Shown: positions 55,190 to 64,000, counted from the first letter of the stretch. The stretch: DNA of 64,000 nucleotides from Bifidobacterium aquikefiri (GCF_002259795.1 NZ_MWXA01000006.1:48504-112503); one strand, 5' to 3'. Made by a program: numbers and translations. Notes: generated by a model not told the origin, from the letters alone.

Positions 55190-56451
55190 GGATGAACCTC
55201 CAACATTCTTTCCAAGGCGATTCGCGCCTCAGCGGCTGTGTCCGAATCAACGGTTATGCGATTGACAATGTCACCCTCAATGATGCTTTCCAATGCCCAC
55301 GCCAAGTAAGCTGGATGAATTCGATACATGGTCGAGCAAGGGCAGACCACAGGATCGAGGCAGAAAACGGTTTTATCGGGATATTGCGCGGCAAGTCGAT
55401 TGACGAGATTGATTTCCGTCCCGACTGCAATGACAGAACCTGGCTTGGCCTGTTCGATCTCTTTGACAATATATGCCGTTGACCCTGTGCCGTCTGCTGC
55501 CTGAACAACTTCCATCGAACACTCAGGATGCACGATTACCTTCACTCCTGGGTAAGCGGCACGAGCCTTCTCTATTTGCTCGACAGTGAATCTCTGATGT
55601 ACCGAGCAGAATCCCCTCCAGAGAATCAATTTCGCCTTAGCGTAGGTCATGGCCTGCGATCCGCCCATGGGACGGAATGGATTCCACAGTTGCATGCGTT
55701 CGAGTGGAATCCCCATCTGCATGCCGGTATTTCTTCCCAGGTGCTGGTCAGGGAAGAAGAGCACGCGTTGTCCGCGTTCAAAGGCCCATGCCAAAACAGC
55801 TCTCGCATTCGAGGATGTGCACACGATTCCTCCGTGCCGTCCGCAGAAAGCCTTCAATGCTGCCGAGGAATTCATGTAGGTGATGGGAATGATCGGGACT
55901 CTGCCCTTGTCATCGGTGCCCTTCCCACACGCTTCCATCAGTTGGGACCAGCAATCTTCGACCTGATCGATATTCGCCATATCGGCCATCGAGCACCCCG
56001 CCGAAAGATTGGGAAGTGTGACGCTCTGTTCAGGCAGGGAAAGAATATCGGCAGTTTCTGCCATGAAGTGAACCCCGCAGAACACTATATGCTGTGCATC
56101 AGCGTGTTCTGTCGCATTCTTTGCGAGTTGAAAAGAGTCACCCACATAGTCGGCATGCTCAACGATCTCGTCTCTTTGATAGAAGTGCCCCAAAATCAGA
56201 AGGCTGGAGCCCATTTTTGCCTTCGCTTCGACAATGCGCGCATGCAACTCCTCGTCAGAAGCAAGTCGATATTTCTCAGGAATCATGCGCTGTTTGGGAG
56301 CAAGAGAGGGAAGCTTGTCGAAGATCGAGGCGCCAGGTCCATAGGTTGGCTTTTCCGTAGGCTTGTCAAAGGCCCAAGGGTCTAGCGTGAGTCGGGAATC
56401 ACAGCTATCTTCAGCGCCAAGGCGCTCCAGTATTTCATTGATTGCGGTCAT
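55186..56451 (-). CDS. nadA: Quinolinate synthase A
   Basis: A 421-residue 4Fe-4S enzyme that condenses iminoaspartate with dihydroxyacetone phosphate to quinolinate. Cluster-ligand cysteines sit in IVFCGVHFMAETADIL, VIVHPECSMEVVQAAD and LDPVVCPCSTMYRI. MGSSLLILGHFYQRDEIVEHADYVGDSF, LFFPDQHLGRNTG and GTGSTAYIVKEIEQA are family blocks. A ~45-residue N-terminal extension precedes the core. The operon partners NadB and cysteine desulfurase fit cluster assembly and substrate channelling. A 50-bp gap separates it from nrtR. Confidence 0.97.
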   Translation of the reverse strand: MTAINEILERLGAEDSCDSRLTLDPWAFDKPTEKPTYGPGASIFDKLPSLAPKQRMIPEKYRLASDEELHARIVEAKAKMGSSLLILGHFYQRDEIVEHADYVGDSFQLAKNATEHADAQHIVFCGVHFMAETADILSLPEQSVTLPNLSAGCSMADMANIDQVEDCWSQLMEACGKGTDDKGRVPIIPITYMNSSAALKAFCGRHGGIVCTSSNARAVLAWAFERGQRVLFFPDQHLGRNTGMQMGIPLERMQLWNPFRPMGGSQAMTYAKAKLILWRGFCSVHQRFTVEQIEKARAAYPGVKVIVHPECSMEVVQAADGTGSTAYIVKEIEQAKPGSVIAVGTEINLVNRLAAQYPDKTVFCLDPVVCPCSTMYRIHPAYLAWALESIIEGDIVNRITVDSDTAAEARIALERMLEVHP

Positions 56452-56501
56452 GATGTTCCTTTACTCTCAACACTTCTCCCATGCGGTTTGAATGCGAAGA
56501 T

Positions 56502-57314
56502 TCATCTGTGCTGCCTGGCCGTGTTCGCAGCCAGTACCTTATGCGATGTGAGCGCAGCAAGTGAACCTTCGTAGATTTCTTCAATCGGAGTATCTGCCGA
56601 GTAGCGATAGAGTGCTGCAGGACGATGCCTGCCCTCGGCCTGATACTTTCCCGTCTGTTGCAAGGAGTCTGATGTCAGCATTCGTCTTCGAAAATTAGCC
56701 GGATCCAACGCCTTGCCAAGGACTGCCTCATATACATGTCGCAATTGAGCCAGCGTGAATTCGTTGCCTACCAAGCGCGAGGCAATGGAAGAGTACTCGA
56801 TCTTGTTTCTTAGCCGCCACAATGCATAATCGACGATTGCCTCATGATCGAAAGCCATCTCAGGCAGTGCATCAGTCGCGAACCACTGAACATTGTTTGC
56901 CTCATGCAGCGTTTCGGCCTCAGCTTGCCCCACCAAAGCCCAATACACAATGGAAACCATGGGCAATCCTCCCTGAGAGCGAGCAGGACCTCCAAACGTG
57001 TAGAGCTGTTCCAAATAGTGAGGATGCATCGCCGTTGTGGATTCCAAAGCGGTGAAAGCCGCATCCTCAAGGGAAATATCGCTGCGCAGACCGGCACCGG
57101 GCAGTGCCCAGCAACCGAGGTATGGCTGTTTCACACGCTTGACCAAGGGAAGCCAGAGTCTACCAACTTCGTTACTGGCAGGCGCATCGTCATGGTGTGC
57201 AGATTTTCCCAAGCCAGAAGCAATGTTTGCGCGCTTGTCCAGGGCAAGGATCACCACGGACACGCCCAGATCGGGTGCTCCATGTCTGCGTTCGGATACA
57301 TTTCCCAAAGGCAT
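56502..57314 (-). CDS. nrtR: NrtR-type Nudix transcriptional regulator
   Basis: A 270-residue protein of the Nudix-related regulators of NAD metabolism. Residues ~10-170 form a Nudix-like fold whose box is degenerate (GAGLRSDISLEDAAFTALESTTAM instead of GX5EX7REUXEE), as in NrtR, which binds ADP-ribose but often lacks hydrolysis. The C-terminal winged helix reads LVGNEFTLAQLRHVYEAVLGKALDPANFRRRMLTSDSLQQTGKYQAEGRHRPAALYRY. It heads the NAD operon. The start at 57314 follows GAGGTGGTGG; an upstream ATG near 57362 would also be in frame. Repression of the operon in response to NAD status is expected for the family. Confidence 0.88.
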   Translation of the reverse strand: MPLGNVSERRHGAPDLGVSVVILALDKRANIASGLGKSAHHDDAPASNEVGRLWLPLVKRVKQPYLGCWALPGAGLRSDISLEDAAFTALESTTAMHPHYLEQLYTFGGPARSQGGLPMVSIVYWALVGQAEAETLHEANNVQWFATDALPEMAFDHEAIVDYALWRLRNKIEYSSIASRLVGNEFTLAQLRHVYEAVLGKALDPANFRRRMLTSDSLQQTGKYQAEGRHRPAALYRYSADTPIEEIYEGSLAALTSHKVLAANTARQHR

Positions 57315-57373
57315 GATCCACCACCTCACGATTGCGCTCATTGTTGAATACGAGAATTCCATCGAATCCGCAC

Positions 57374-57402
57374 TCAGTATACACGAGTTATGGTCATACT
57401 GA
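57374..57402. promoter_or_regulatory. Inverted repeat before the NAD operon (NrtR operator candidate)
   Basis: TCAGTAT (57374-57380) and ATACTGA (57396-57402) form a symmetric pair spaced by 15 bp (22 bp centre to centre, two helical turns), about 60-90 bp before nrtR. Position fits autoregulation by NrtR. The sequence does not exactly match a known NrtR logo that I can recall. Confidence 0.45.
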
Positions 57403-57576
57403 CTTTTAGTCGTGTCGAAGCTGCAACAAGGCCAGAAATCCAGTCTGATGCACATACCACAAACCAGACAACGCGCGTTGAACCTATACTTGACAAGGAA
57501 CGCAGAAAACCTCGCAACACTATGCACAACGAGTAGAATCTTGAACAATGACCAGCAGGCATCGAGAAGGAGCATC

Positions 57577-57855
57577 ATGGCAGACGCAATCGTATTAATC
57601 AGCGCAGAGTCACAGAAAATTAATGAAGTTGCACAGTCAATCGTCGAGATTCCTGGGGTCAAGGACGTGTATTCAGTTGCCGGAGACATCGATCTTGTGG
57701 CTGTCGTTTCCGCCGCAGCCTTCGACGATCTTACCGATATCATTCCTGGCGGCATTGCCAAGGTTGACGGAGTATTGAGCACGCAGACTCTGATGGCGTT
57801 CAAGACCTATTCTCGAAAGGAAATGAAGGCCGCGTTCGAACTGGGACTCGACTGA
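57577..57855 (+). CDS. Stand-alone Lrp/AsnC ligand-binding domain protein
   Basis: A 92-residue protein consisting only of the RAM (ligand-binding) half of Lrp-type regulators: ADAIVLISAESQKINEVAQSIVEIPGVKDVYSVAGDIDLVAVVSAAAFDDL, with the effector-pocket GD motif. There is no helix-turn-helix. GAGAAGGAG before ATG 57577 fixes the start; the longer frame to 57412 lacks one. Such single-domain proteins may bind amino acids and modulate partner regulators by mixed oligomers. It stands alone, divergent from nrtR. Confidence 0.85.
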   Translation: MADAIVLISAESQKINEVAQSIVEIPGVKDVYSVAGDIDLVAVVSAAAFDDLTDIIPGGIAKVDGVLSTQTLMAFKTYSRKEMKAAFELGLD

Positions 57856-57940
57856 ATCCGCGCCATGGAGCGATTGCTTTCATAGCGTGACTGAAGTACA
57901 TAATCAGCTATATTCGTAGCTTTCACATCAACGCAAATCC

Positions 57941-57974
57941 TGCATCACCTGCTATTCCCCTGAGTAGTGATGCA
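57941..57974 (+). terminator. Weak hairpin after the Lrp-like gene
   Basis: TGCATCAC (57941-57948) and GTGATGCA (57967-57974) form an 8-bp stem, followed by AAAATTCG rather than a T-run. The rest of 57856-58170 shows no gene. Confidence 0.35.
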
Positions 57975-58170
57975 AAATTCGCTCCACTTGCGTGTTCGAG
58001 TTTGATTCATCAATCGTTCCACCACCATTGCGTTCATGCTCTGACACCACGCAAGAAAACTCCATGCATTCGCCTGGCAGAAACAATCCAGAGAAGGGCA
58101 ACTCACTGGCGTAAGCTCATGAATCGGTTGCATGTTATGAGCGTCTGTCGTGGATTGTCAGGGGGAACAT

Positions 58171-59952
58171 ATGGGATTCATCGGTAGTTACGTTCGCAGA
58201 CGCATCGGCATGGTATGTATCGCCCTGACCTTTCTTCTGATTGAAACCACCACCGATCTTCTGCAACCGACACTGATGTCGCAGGTTGTTGATGAAGGCG
58301 TCACGCAGCGTGATATTTCCAGTGTCATGCACTGGGGTGCGTTCATGTTAGCAGCAGCCGCCTTGGGCGCAATCGCGGCCGTGGTCCGCAATATCTATTC
58401 TTCACGCTTCTCGCAGCTCATCGGCCGGGACATTCGTTCCGACACCTTCTCCAAGGTCATGAGACTGCCCTTTCCATCAGTAGACCGCCTACGCACCAGT
58501 GCGATCATCACACGGATCACCAATGATGTGGTGCAGATTCAGAACTTTACACAGGGCATGACGCGGATCATGCTCAAGGCACCGATAACGTGCATCGGCG
58601 CAATTGCCCTGATCATTATTCAGATTCCCCGACAGACTGCGATCATTGTGATTGTGGTGCTGATCTGTGCAGGATTGACAATCATGAGCATGCGTGCAGG
58701 TTTTCCACGTTTCATGCGCGCCCAGAAAGCGCTCGATAGCCTTGGCAATGTCAGCAGAGAGTTTCTGGTATCGGTCCGAGTCATCAAATCATTTGGTGCG
58801 GAAGATAGGGAACAGAGGAAATTTAGCACTGCCGCAGGCCATTTTGCTCGAGCAACGGTAAGCGCATCAAGGATTTCTGCAGTATACGGGCCTCTGACCA
58901 ATCTCACTGTCAATGCTGGAATCATTGCCCTGCTGTGGCTTTCACGAACGCAGTCCCCTGCGAAGATAGGCATTCTCATGGCTTGCGTAAACTATATGAC
59001 TCAAGTGCTGTTTGCTCTTGGGCGAGTTTCCGCGATTCTCAACACGGCTGTGCGTGCATCGGCATCAGCTCATCGCATCGAGGAGATTTTCGACGAACCC
59101 GATGAGCAATTCGCCGGTTTGACAATAGACGAGATTCCAATGGAGCGACATTCTCACCTTTCTATGAACAGAGTTCTGCAACGAGCCAGCCACGGCGAAA
59201 ACACTGATCTGCTGACTTTCAATCACGTCACCTTCACACATCCAGGTGCTTCAGCACCATCGCTCAACGACCTGTGTCTGCAGATGAAAGATGTCTCAAC
59301 CTTAGGAATCATAGGTCCAACGGGATCCGGCAAAACGACATTGATAACGATGATTCCGCGGTTCTATAAGCCTCAGCAGGGTCAGATCAGATTTCGAGGC
59401 ATGCCTCTCAACTCCATTGATCTCGATGACCTTCGATCACACATGGCACTGGTGCCTCAGCACCCAGTACTATTCACTGGCACGGTACGTTCAAATCTGC
59501 TGTGGGGTAATCCATCAGCTTCCGATGATGAACTGTGGCGAGCCATTCGTCGCGCGAGTGCAGACGAGTTCATCGAGCACCTCGGCAAGGGCATCGATTC
59601 GGTTATTGGGCAGGGCGGGGTAAATCTATCGGGCGGTCAGCAACAGCGACTTTCCCTGGCCCGAGCGTTATTACGCAAACCAGATCTGTTGATTCTTGAT
59701 GATTGCACGAGTGCGCTGGACGGCTCAACAGAAGCTCGTGTGCTTGAGAGTCTGCGTGATATGGCAGCCGAATCGAATGGTATGTCGATGATTGTCGTCT
59801 CTCAACGAATCTCTACGGTACGAGGCATGGATGAGATTGTAGTAATGAACGAAGGCGGTGTTAGTGGAGCAGGAACGCATGACCATTTATTGCATGACAA
59901 CGAGCAATATCAGGCAATTTACGAGTCACAGATTGGACCGGTGAGAGTATGA
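58171..59952 (+). CDS. ABC exporter half-transporter (degenerate site subunit)
   Basis: A 593-residue ABC transporter with six N-terminal membrane segments (VRRRIGMVCIALTFLLIETTTDLL onward) and a C-terminal ATPase. Walker A GPTGSGKTT lies near residue 381 and the signature LSGGQQQRLSLARAL near 485. Walker B continues LLILDDCTSALD, in which the catalytic glutamate is replaced by aspartate. That is the degenerate pattern of one subunit in heterodimeric exporters. An unusual linker of ~30 residues (HLSMNRVLQRASHGENTD) precedes the ATPase domain. GGGGGAACAT before ATG 58171 sets the start. It overlaps the partner gene by an ATGA. Confidence 0.93.
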   Translation: MGFIGSYVRRRIGMVCIALTFLLIETTTDLLQPTLMSQVVDEGVTQRDISSVMHWGAFMLAAAALGAIAAVVRNIYSSRFSQLIGRDIRSDTFSKVMRLPFPSVDRLRTSAIITRITNDVVQIQNFTQGMTRIMLKAPITCIGAIALIIIQIPRQTAIIVIVVLICAGLTIMSMRAGFPRFMRAQKALDSLGNVSREFLVSVRVIKSFGAEDREQRKFSTAAGHFARATVSASRISAVYGPLTNLTVNAGIIALLWLSRTQSPAKIGILMACVNYMTQVLFALGRVSAILNTAVRASASAHRIEEIFDEPDEQFAGLTIDEIPMERHSHLSMNRVLQRASHGENTDLLTFNHVTFTHPGASAPSLNDLCLQMKDVSTLGIIGPTGSGKTTLITMIPRFYKPQQGQIRFRGMPLNSIDLDDLRSHMALVPQHPVLFTGTVRSNLLWGNPSASDDELWRAIRRASADEFIEHLGKGIDSVIGQGGVNLSGGQQQRLSLARALLRKPDLLILDDCTSALDGSTEARVLESLRDMAAESNGMSMIVVSQRISTVRGMDEIVVMNEGGVSGAGTHDHLLHDNEQYQAIYESQIGPVRV

Positions 59953-61745
59953 GCGGAGCACGCGGTTTCGGTCCCTCAATGGGCGGAGGCATGGCTCGCC
60001 GAGGCAGAGCTGTGATCAAGCCAAAGAATCTTCGTGGAACACTGCGCCGACTCTTTGATATCACGGCAGGCCAGCGCAAGGGATTTGGTGCCGTTTTATT
60101 CTTTTCCGGGTTATCAGCATGTTCATCGGTGCTTTCTCCGCTGATGGTCGGCAAGGTCATCAGCCGCATTTCGTTGCGAGATCCAATCGAGAATGCTCTG
60201 CTATTACTGGCGCTGGTCTACGTTTTCGACTGGTTCGTCAATTTCGCGCAAGGATATCTGATTGCCTCAGCAGGTCAGCGCGTTGTGCTGCATCTGCGAA
60301 TCGCTTTGTATGATGCTTTGAAACATTTGCCACTGAGATTCTTTGACCGTCATCAGCACGGTGAGCTGATGAGCCGTCTGACCAACGATGTGGACAACAT
60401 CAGCACGACGATTTCCGATTCTGTCGCGGAATTGATGGTCTATAGCTTCACGATTCTTGGGACCTTGACATTCATGATGCTACTGAGCCCATTCCTGACT
60501 TTGGTCGCCATCATTCCGGTGATTCTTGTGCTGATCTTGACCAAGGTGGTCACAACTCGGACCAGGCCGCTCTATGCACGGCAACAGCAGGTTCTCGGCA
60601 GGCTTGACGGCCATGTCGAGGAAACCGTTTCGGGATTAAGCATGGTAAAGGCATATGGCCGGGAAAAGTCCGTGACCGAGCAGTTTGAATCCTTGAATTC
60701 CGAGCTCTGTGCAACAGCAACGACTGCACAGATTTGGTCGGGCATGTTGATGCCACTGTCGAATGTCATCAACAATTTTGGCTTTCTGGCTGTCTGTGTG
60801 ACCAGCGGTATCATGGCGATTCACGGGCAGATTGAGATTGGCGTCATTGCCAGTTTTCTGCTGTACGTTCGGCAATTTTCTCGACCGTTCGTTGACATTG
60901 CCAATATTTATAACACCTTCCAGACTGCAGTTGCAGGCGCTGAGCGCATTTTCCAGATTATGGATGAGCCTGCTGAGCCGAGTGACCACCCAGATGCACT
61001 TTCAGTCGTGAATCCTCAGGGCAACATCACCTTCGACAACATTCGTTTTGGATATAACTCGGACGAACCAGTCATTCATGGGATCAGCCTACATATTCCA
61101 ACTGGAACCAAGGTTGCGGTTGTTGGTCAGACGGGTTCAGGCAAGACAACGCTAATCAATCTGCTCGAGCGTTTCTATGAGCTAGATTCCGGGCAGATTC
61201 TGCTTGATGACAAGCCGATTCAGGATTACAGACTCGTGGAGCTGCGCAAGACTTTCGGGACTGTTCTGCAAGATCCATCATTGTTCGAAGGTACCATCGC
61301 CGAGAATATTTCGTATGGCAACGCTGGTGCACACAAGGCAGACATCGTCCGCGCAGCTACAGCAGCAGGCGCTTCAGGATTCATCTCACGACTTGAGCAT
61401 GGTTACGACACACTGTTGCGTTCAGGAGGCTCAGAGCTGAGTCAGGGCGAACGGCAGCTGCTCACCATTGCGCGCGCCATGCTCGCCGATGCTCCGGTCA
61501 TCATACTGGATGAGGCCACAAGTTCTGTCGACACCGTCACCGAAGAGACCATTCAACAGGCAATGACAACCATGACCGCCGGCCGCACGAGCATTGTCAT
61601 CGCCCATCGGCTCTCCACAATCCGCAACGCAGATCTGATAGTCGTCATCGACCACGGGCGGCTCGTCGAGCAGGGCACGCATGAGCAGCTTCTCGCAAAA
61701 GAGGGAATTTACGCACAGATGTACCACAACCAGACAGGGGTGTGA
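59949..61745 (+). CDS. ABC exporter half-transporter (catalytic site subunit)
   Basis: A 598-residue partner of the gene at 58171. Its N-terminus is Gly/Arg-rich (SGARGFGPSMGGGMARRGRAVIKPKNLRGTLRRLF), then six membrane segments. The ATPase has Walker A GQTGSGKTT (about residue 393), signature LSQGERQLLTIARAM and Walker B VIILDEATSSVD with the normal catalytic glutamate. Its degenerate signature (LSQGE rather than LSGGQ) complements the degenerate Walker B of the first subunit, so one composite ATP site hydrolyses and the other mainly binds. Likely a multidrug or lipid exporter; substrate unknown. Confidence 0.93.
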   Translation: MSGARGFGPSMGGGMARRGRAVIKPKNLRGTLRRLFDITAGQRKGFGAVLFFSGLSACSSVLSPLMVGKVISRISLRDPIENALLLLALVYVFDWFVNFAQGYLIASAGQRVVLHLRIALYDALKHLPLRFFDRHQHGELMSRLTNDVDNISTTISDSVAELMVYSFTILGTLTFMMLLSPFLTLVAIIPVILVLILTKVVTTRTRPLYARQQQVLGRLDGHVEETVSGLSMVKAYGREKSVTEQFESLNSELCATATTAQIWSGMLMPLSNVINNFGFLAVCVTSGIMAIHGQIEIGVIASFLLYVRQFSRPFVDIANIYNTFQTAVAGAERIFQIMDEPAEPSDHPDALSVVNPQGNITFDNIRFGYNSDEPVIHGISLHIPTGTKVAVVGQTGSGKTTLINLLERFYELDSGQILLDDKPIQDYRLVELRKTFGTVLQDPSLFEGTIAENISYGNAGAHKADIVRAATAAGASGFISRLEHGYDTLLRSGGSELSQGERQLLTIARAMLADAPVIILDEATSSVDTVTEETIQQAMTTMTAGRTSIVIAHRLSTIRNADLIVVIDHGRLVEQGTHEQLLAKEGIYAQMYHNQTGV

Positions 61746-61879
61746 GTCATTCGAAACTATGCTGGTCGTCAAGCTCAAGGATGGTCAAGGGTGTCGGAAC
61801 ACCAAAACGAGAACCAGTCTCAAAAAAGATGCGAAATGGCTGGGCCCAGAGGAAAAACCGATGGATTTTCTCGAGATTT

Positions 61880-61982
61880 CGAGTTTTGTTGCCTTTTACA
61901 AATCCACACTCCGAAAATTGGCTTGATTCGGTCGATATTTCAGAAATTTTGGCTTATCAACTTTCCAATTGCCACAAAACTC
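61880..61982. repeat. ~110-bp inverted-repeat element, copy 4
   Basis: The left end CGAGTTTTGTTGCC is at 61880-61893 and the right end GCCACAAAACTCG ends at 61982, so the outer 12-13 bp pair. The interior carries GGCTTAT and a reverse-complement AAGCCAAAA. It lies directly after the exporter genes. Confidence 0.65.
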
Positions 61983-62553
61983 GTGGCCCCGGAGGAAATC
62001 GAGCTATTTCAGAGGCTCAGAGTGAGTCTGCTCCGCCTAATCTACCCTCTTGTTCCCAAGTCATGCAATCACCACTAGAAACTGCCGACCAACACCATTC
62101 CAAGGCAGACTATTGCAGCAGACCAGCGACCGGTCGTGGCATGGCGATCGGATGCCGTGTCTCTGGTTTGCATATGTTCCATTCATGCAGCTAAAGGAAC
62201 AGATTATGCTTGGCTCGTCACTTCGAGAATCGACTATGATGCAATAGAAGGCGAGATTCTTGCACAACGATTTGGGATGATTGTACCGTTCCAATCATTG
62301 TCCAAGATTTGCAAGGCAATGTCGCTACAATGCAGAGGATGAACAAGTGGGTCATGTCACTGATCAACAGCGGGCAGGTTCACCATGTTCATCAGAAGTC
62401 GTTTCGTTGCAAATTCCACGCCGCCACTTCTTTTGTCATCGGATCAACCATGCATAACGCAACGCCACCACATTGTCTGAATCACCCGTGGCTTTTCTGG
62501 CCAGTGAAGCCGACGGTTCACGCTAATGGTCAGGGCAGCAGGTCAGGCATAGC
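61983..62553. other. Gene-free stretch before the glycosyltransferase
   Basis: Several short open frames occur here on both strands but none has protein-like composition or a ribosome-binding site. No hairpin or repeat of note was found apart from the element that ends at 61982. Confidence 0.5.
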
Positions 62554-63456
62554 ATGAATGAACAGGTTACACTCTCTTTCATCGTTCCTGCGTATAACGT
62601 TTCCGCATACCTCCGTCGTTGCCTCTCCTCACTTATCTCATGTGATGCTTCCGACGTTGAGGTCGTGCTCGTTGACGACGGATCGACGGATGACACCGGA
62701 CTCATAGCCGATGGGTATGCCCAAGCGCATCCTGAAATGTTCAAGGTCATTCATCAGCACAACCTGGGTCATGGAGGAGCAATAAACAGTGGACTGGCAC
62801 ATAGCACCGGCGCTTATGTCAAAGTCGTAGATGCCGATGATTGGGTGGATCCTTCCTCTGTCATCCTCGTGCTTGAAGCATTGCGCAGACAACTGCGGCA
62901 ATCCTGTGCGCCTGATGTGGTGGTGACCAACTATGTATATGAGAGGGAACGCAGACTTTTCAAGCATGTTGTCCGCTTTGACAATGTCATGACTTCGGGA
63001 AGAAACATCTCCTGGGACGAGGTCGGTCCATTTCGAACGAATCAGTATCTGATGATGCACTCACTCATCTTCAAGGCATCAGTGCTGCGCATTTCACAGA
63101 TGAGGTTGCCTCTGCACATGTATTATGTCGATTTCATCTTTTCTTACCAACCACTACCATGTACGTCGACCTTGCTCTATATCAACACAAATTTCTACCA
63201 CTACTACACTGGTCGCAAAGGTCAGTCCGTCGAGACGAAGACGATGGTATCGAGAATCACTCAGCTTCTGTCCGTGAATCAGATCATGACCAAGCTCACC
63301 CCCAATCCTGAGACCGTCCCGAGAGGGCTATATCGATATATGATTCATTATCTTTCCATCAACTGCGTAATCACGTCGACTTTCCTGATTCTCTCAAAGA
63401 AACAGGAAAACTATAGGATCAAGCAGGATAACGTCCGGATTCTTGCGCAGTTTTGA
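62554..63456 (+). CDS. GT2-family glycosyltransferase
   Basis: A 300-residue glycosyltransferase with GT-A fold. VTLSFIVPAYNVSAYLRRCLSSL opens it, EVVLVDDGSTDDTG follows, and VKVVDADDWVDPSS contains the DxD-type metal motif. Later parts resemble the EpsJ/CpsJ branch (MYYVDFIFSYQPLPCTSTLLYINTNFYHYYTGRKGQSV). It probably adds a sugar to a surface polysaccharide or lipid. Its stop (63454-63456) lies about 15 bp before the likely end of an insertion sequence. The last ~25 residues are shorter than in relatives, so the C-terminus may have been clipped by the insertion. Confidence 0.85.
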   Translation: MNEQVTLSFIVPAYNVSAYLRRCLSSLISCDASDVEVVLVDDGSTDDTGLIADGYAQAHPEMFKVIHQHNLGHGGAINSGLAHSTGAYVKVVDADDWVDPSSVILVLEALRRQLRQSCAPDVVVTNYVYERERRLFKHVVRFDNVMTSGRNISWDEVGPFRTNQYLMMHSLIFKASVLRISQMRLPLHMYYVDFIFSYQPLPCTSTLLYINTNFYHYYTGRKGQSVETKTMVSRITQLLSVNQIMTKLTPNPETVPRGLYRYMIHYLSINCVITSTFLILSKKQENYRIKQDNVRILAQF

Positions 63457-63464
63457 GGTGGTGG

Positions 63465-64000
63465 GAGCATAGCCCGTCCTGTGTGTACGATTTTCAATCG
63501 CTGAAAGAGAAAACCGATTGGAAAGCAGGTACGGGCCATGCCCAAGCACATTTTACAGGTGAATCAACCCATGTTCGAGACCCAACTGGACCGGATGGTG
63601 AGCGAGAAGGTCACCGAGATCCTCAACCGGATGCTGGACGCCGAGGCCGACGAGATCACCGGCGCGGCCCGCTACGAGCGTTCCTGCGGCAGGAAGGCGT
63701 ATCGTGCCGGCCATTACGAACGCGATCTGACGGTCAAGGCCGGCAAATTGAGTGTGAGGGTGCCGAAGCTGAAGGGCGCCCTGTTCGAGTCGGCGGTCAT
63801 CGAACGGTACCGACGCCGGGAGGAGAGCGTGGAGGAGGCCTTGATCGACATGTACCTGGCGGGCGTGTCCACCCGCCGCGTCGACGACATCTCCCAGGCG
63901 CTGTGGGGAGCGCGGATGCCGTCGCAGACCCTGTCGGACAAGCTCAGGAAGGTCTACGGGGACATCGACGCCTGGCGCGAACGCCCGCTATCCCAGCCCT
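63465..64000 (+). mobile_element. IS256-family insertion sequence, left end (runs off window)
   Basis: The sequence changes to clearly GC-rich DNA after about 63465, and a transposase gene begins at 63537. A TGTGTGTACGATTTTC-like stretch at 63480-63496 may be part of the end repeat. The right end, target duplication and exact left boundary are not visible. Confidence 0.65.
63537..64000 (+). CDS. IS256-family (mutator-type) transposase, N-terminal part
   Basis: The frame from ATG 63537 stays open to the window edge (154 codons). It begins MPKHILQVNQPMFETQLD and includes the family start RRREESVEEALIDMYLAGVSTRRVDDISQALWG, typical of IS256/mutator transposases (DDE fold; catalytic residues lie further on). 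Third codon positions are strongly G/C, unlike the neighbouring genes. It has not been shown to be complete. Confidence 0.9.

Noticed and set aside
62136..62557. Small open frames before the glycosyltransferase as genes or a pseudogene
   Set aside because: No similarity to known families, no ribosome-binding site, and composition like random sequence.

Overview
The window looks like an origin-proximal piece of a Bifidobacterium (or close Bifidobacteriaceae) chromosome. The support is a compact actinobacterial Tad-pilus locus next to dnaX-recR, an aspartokinase split into separate catalytic and ACT genes, a GatD/MurT pair, an actinobacterial ppk1/mutT1 pair, Ino1, Glf and an amtB-glnK-glnD operon with a GlnR-type box. 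The taxon is inferred from gene content and protein style; no marker rRNA or tRNA is present. Several gene groups (leuA/ask/asd, recR/dnaX, gatD/murT, dnaB, ino1, class A PBP) also lie near oriC in mycobacteria.

Layout. 1-9 kb: a PAP2-family phosphatase cut by the window edge, a long repeat element, SRP RNA, glf, ino1, a class A penicillin-binding protein and leuA. 9-16 kb: a DUF5701 protein, asd, the ACT and catalytic halves of aspartokinase, recR and dnaX. 16-21 kb: a Tad/Flp pilus locus (tadZ-tadA-tadB-tadC, pilin-like DUF4244, two TadE/TadG-like pseudopilins). 21-28 kb: a second copy of the long repeat in opposite orientation, ppk1-mutT1-hypothetical, a candidate structured RNA, a third diverged repeat, and upp. 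28-33 kb: a CUT1 ABC importer that looks like a glycerol-3-phosphate/glycerophosphodiester system, and a glycerophosphodiesterase. 33-36 kb: a glutamate-type ABC importer (gluBCD). 36-42.6 kb: an ABC1/AarF kinase with a phasin-like partner, the gatD-murT pair that amidates lipid II, dnaB and a SemiSWEET. 42.7-42.9 kb: a cluster of DnaA boxes. 43-50 kb: a MATE exporter, the nitrogen operon amtB-glnK followed by glnD, ftsY and a small membrane protein. 50-58 kb: a TetR regulator with an unusual tail, then the de novo NAD operon nrtR-nadA-nadB-nadC-nadS, and a stand-alone Lrp ligand domain. 58-64 kb: a heterodimeric ABC exporter, a repeat, a GT2 glycosyltransferase and the start of a GC-rich IS256-family insertion sequence that runs off the window.

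How the genes work together. Cell-wall functions recur (Glf, PBP, GatD/MurT, PAP2, GT2, and aspartate-family metabolism through Ask/Asd supplying peptidoglycan precursors). Nitrogen handling links AmtB, PII and GlnD with a GlnR-like operator. The NAD operon carries its own likely Nudix regulator and an inverted repeat in front of it.

Non-coding DNA is unusually rich. There are three or more copies of a 0.45-0.55 kb element with GGGGTTATAGGCAC-like ends, four copies of a ~110 bp inverted-repeat element with GAGTTTTGTTGCC-like arms, two related large hairpins, and a cloverleaf-shaped candidate RNA at 26.3 kb. A 17-bp motif occurs in front of both the tadZ-led genes and the pilin-led genes. No CRISPR array, rRNA or tRNA was seen.
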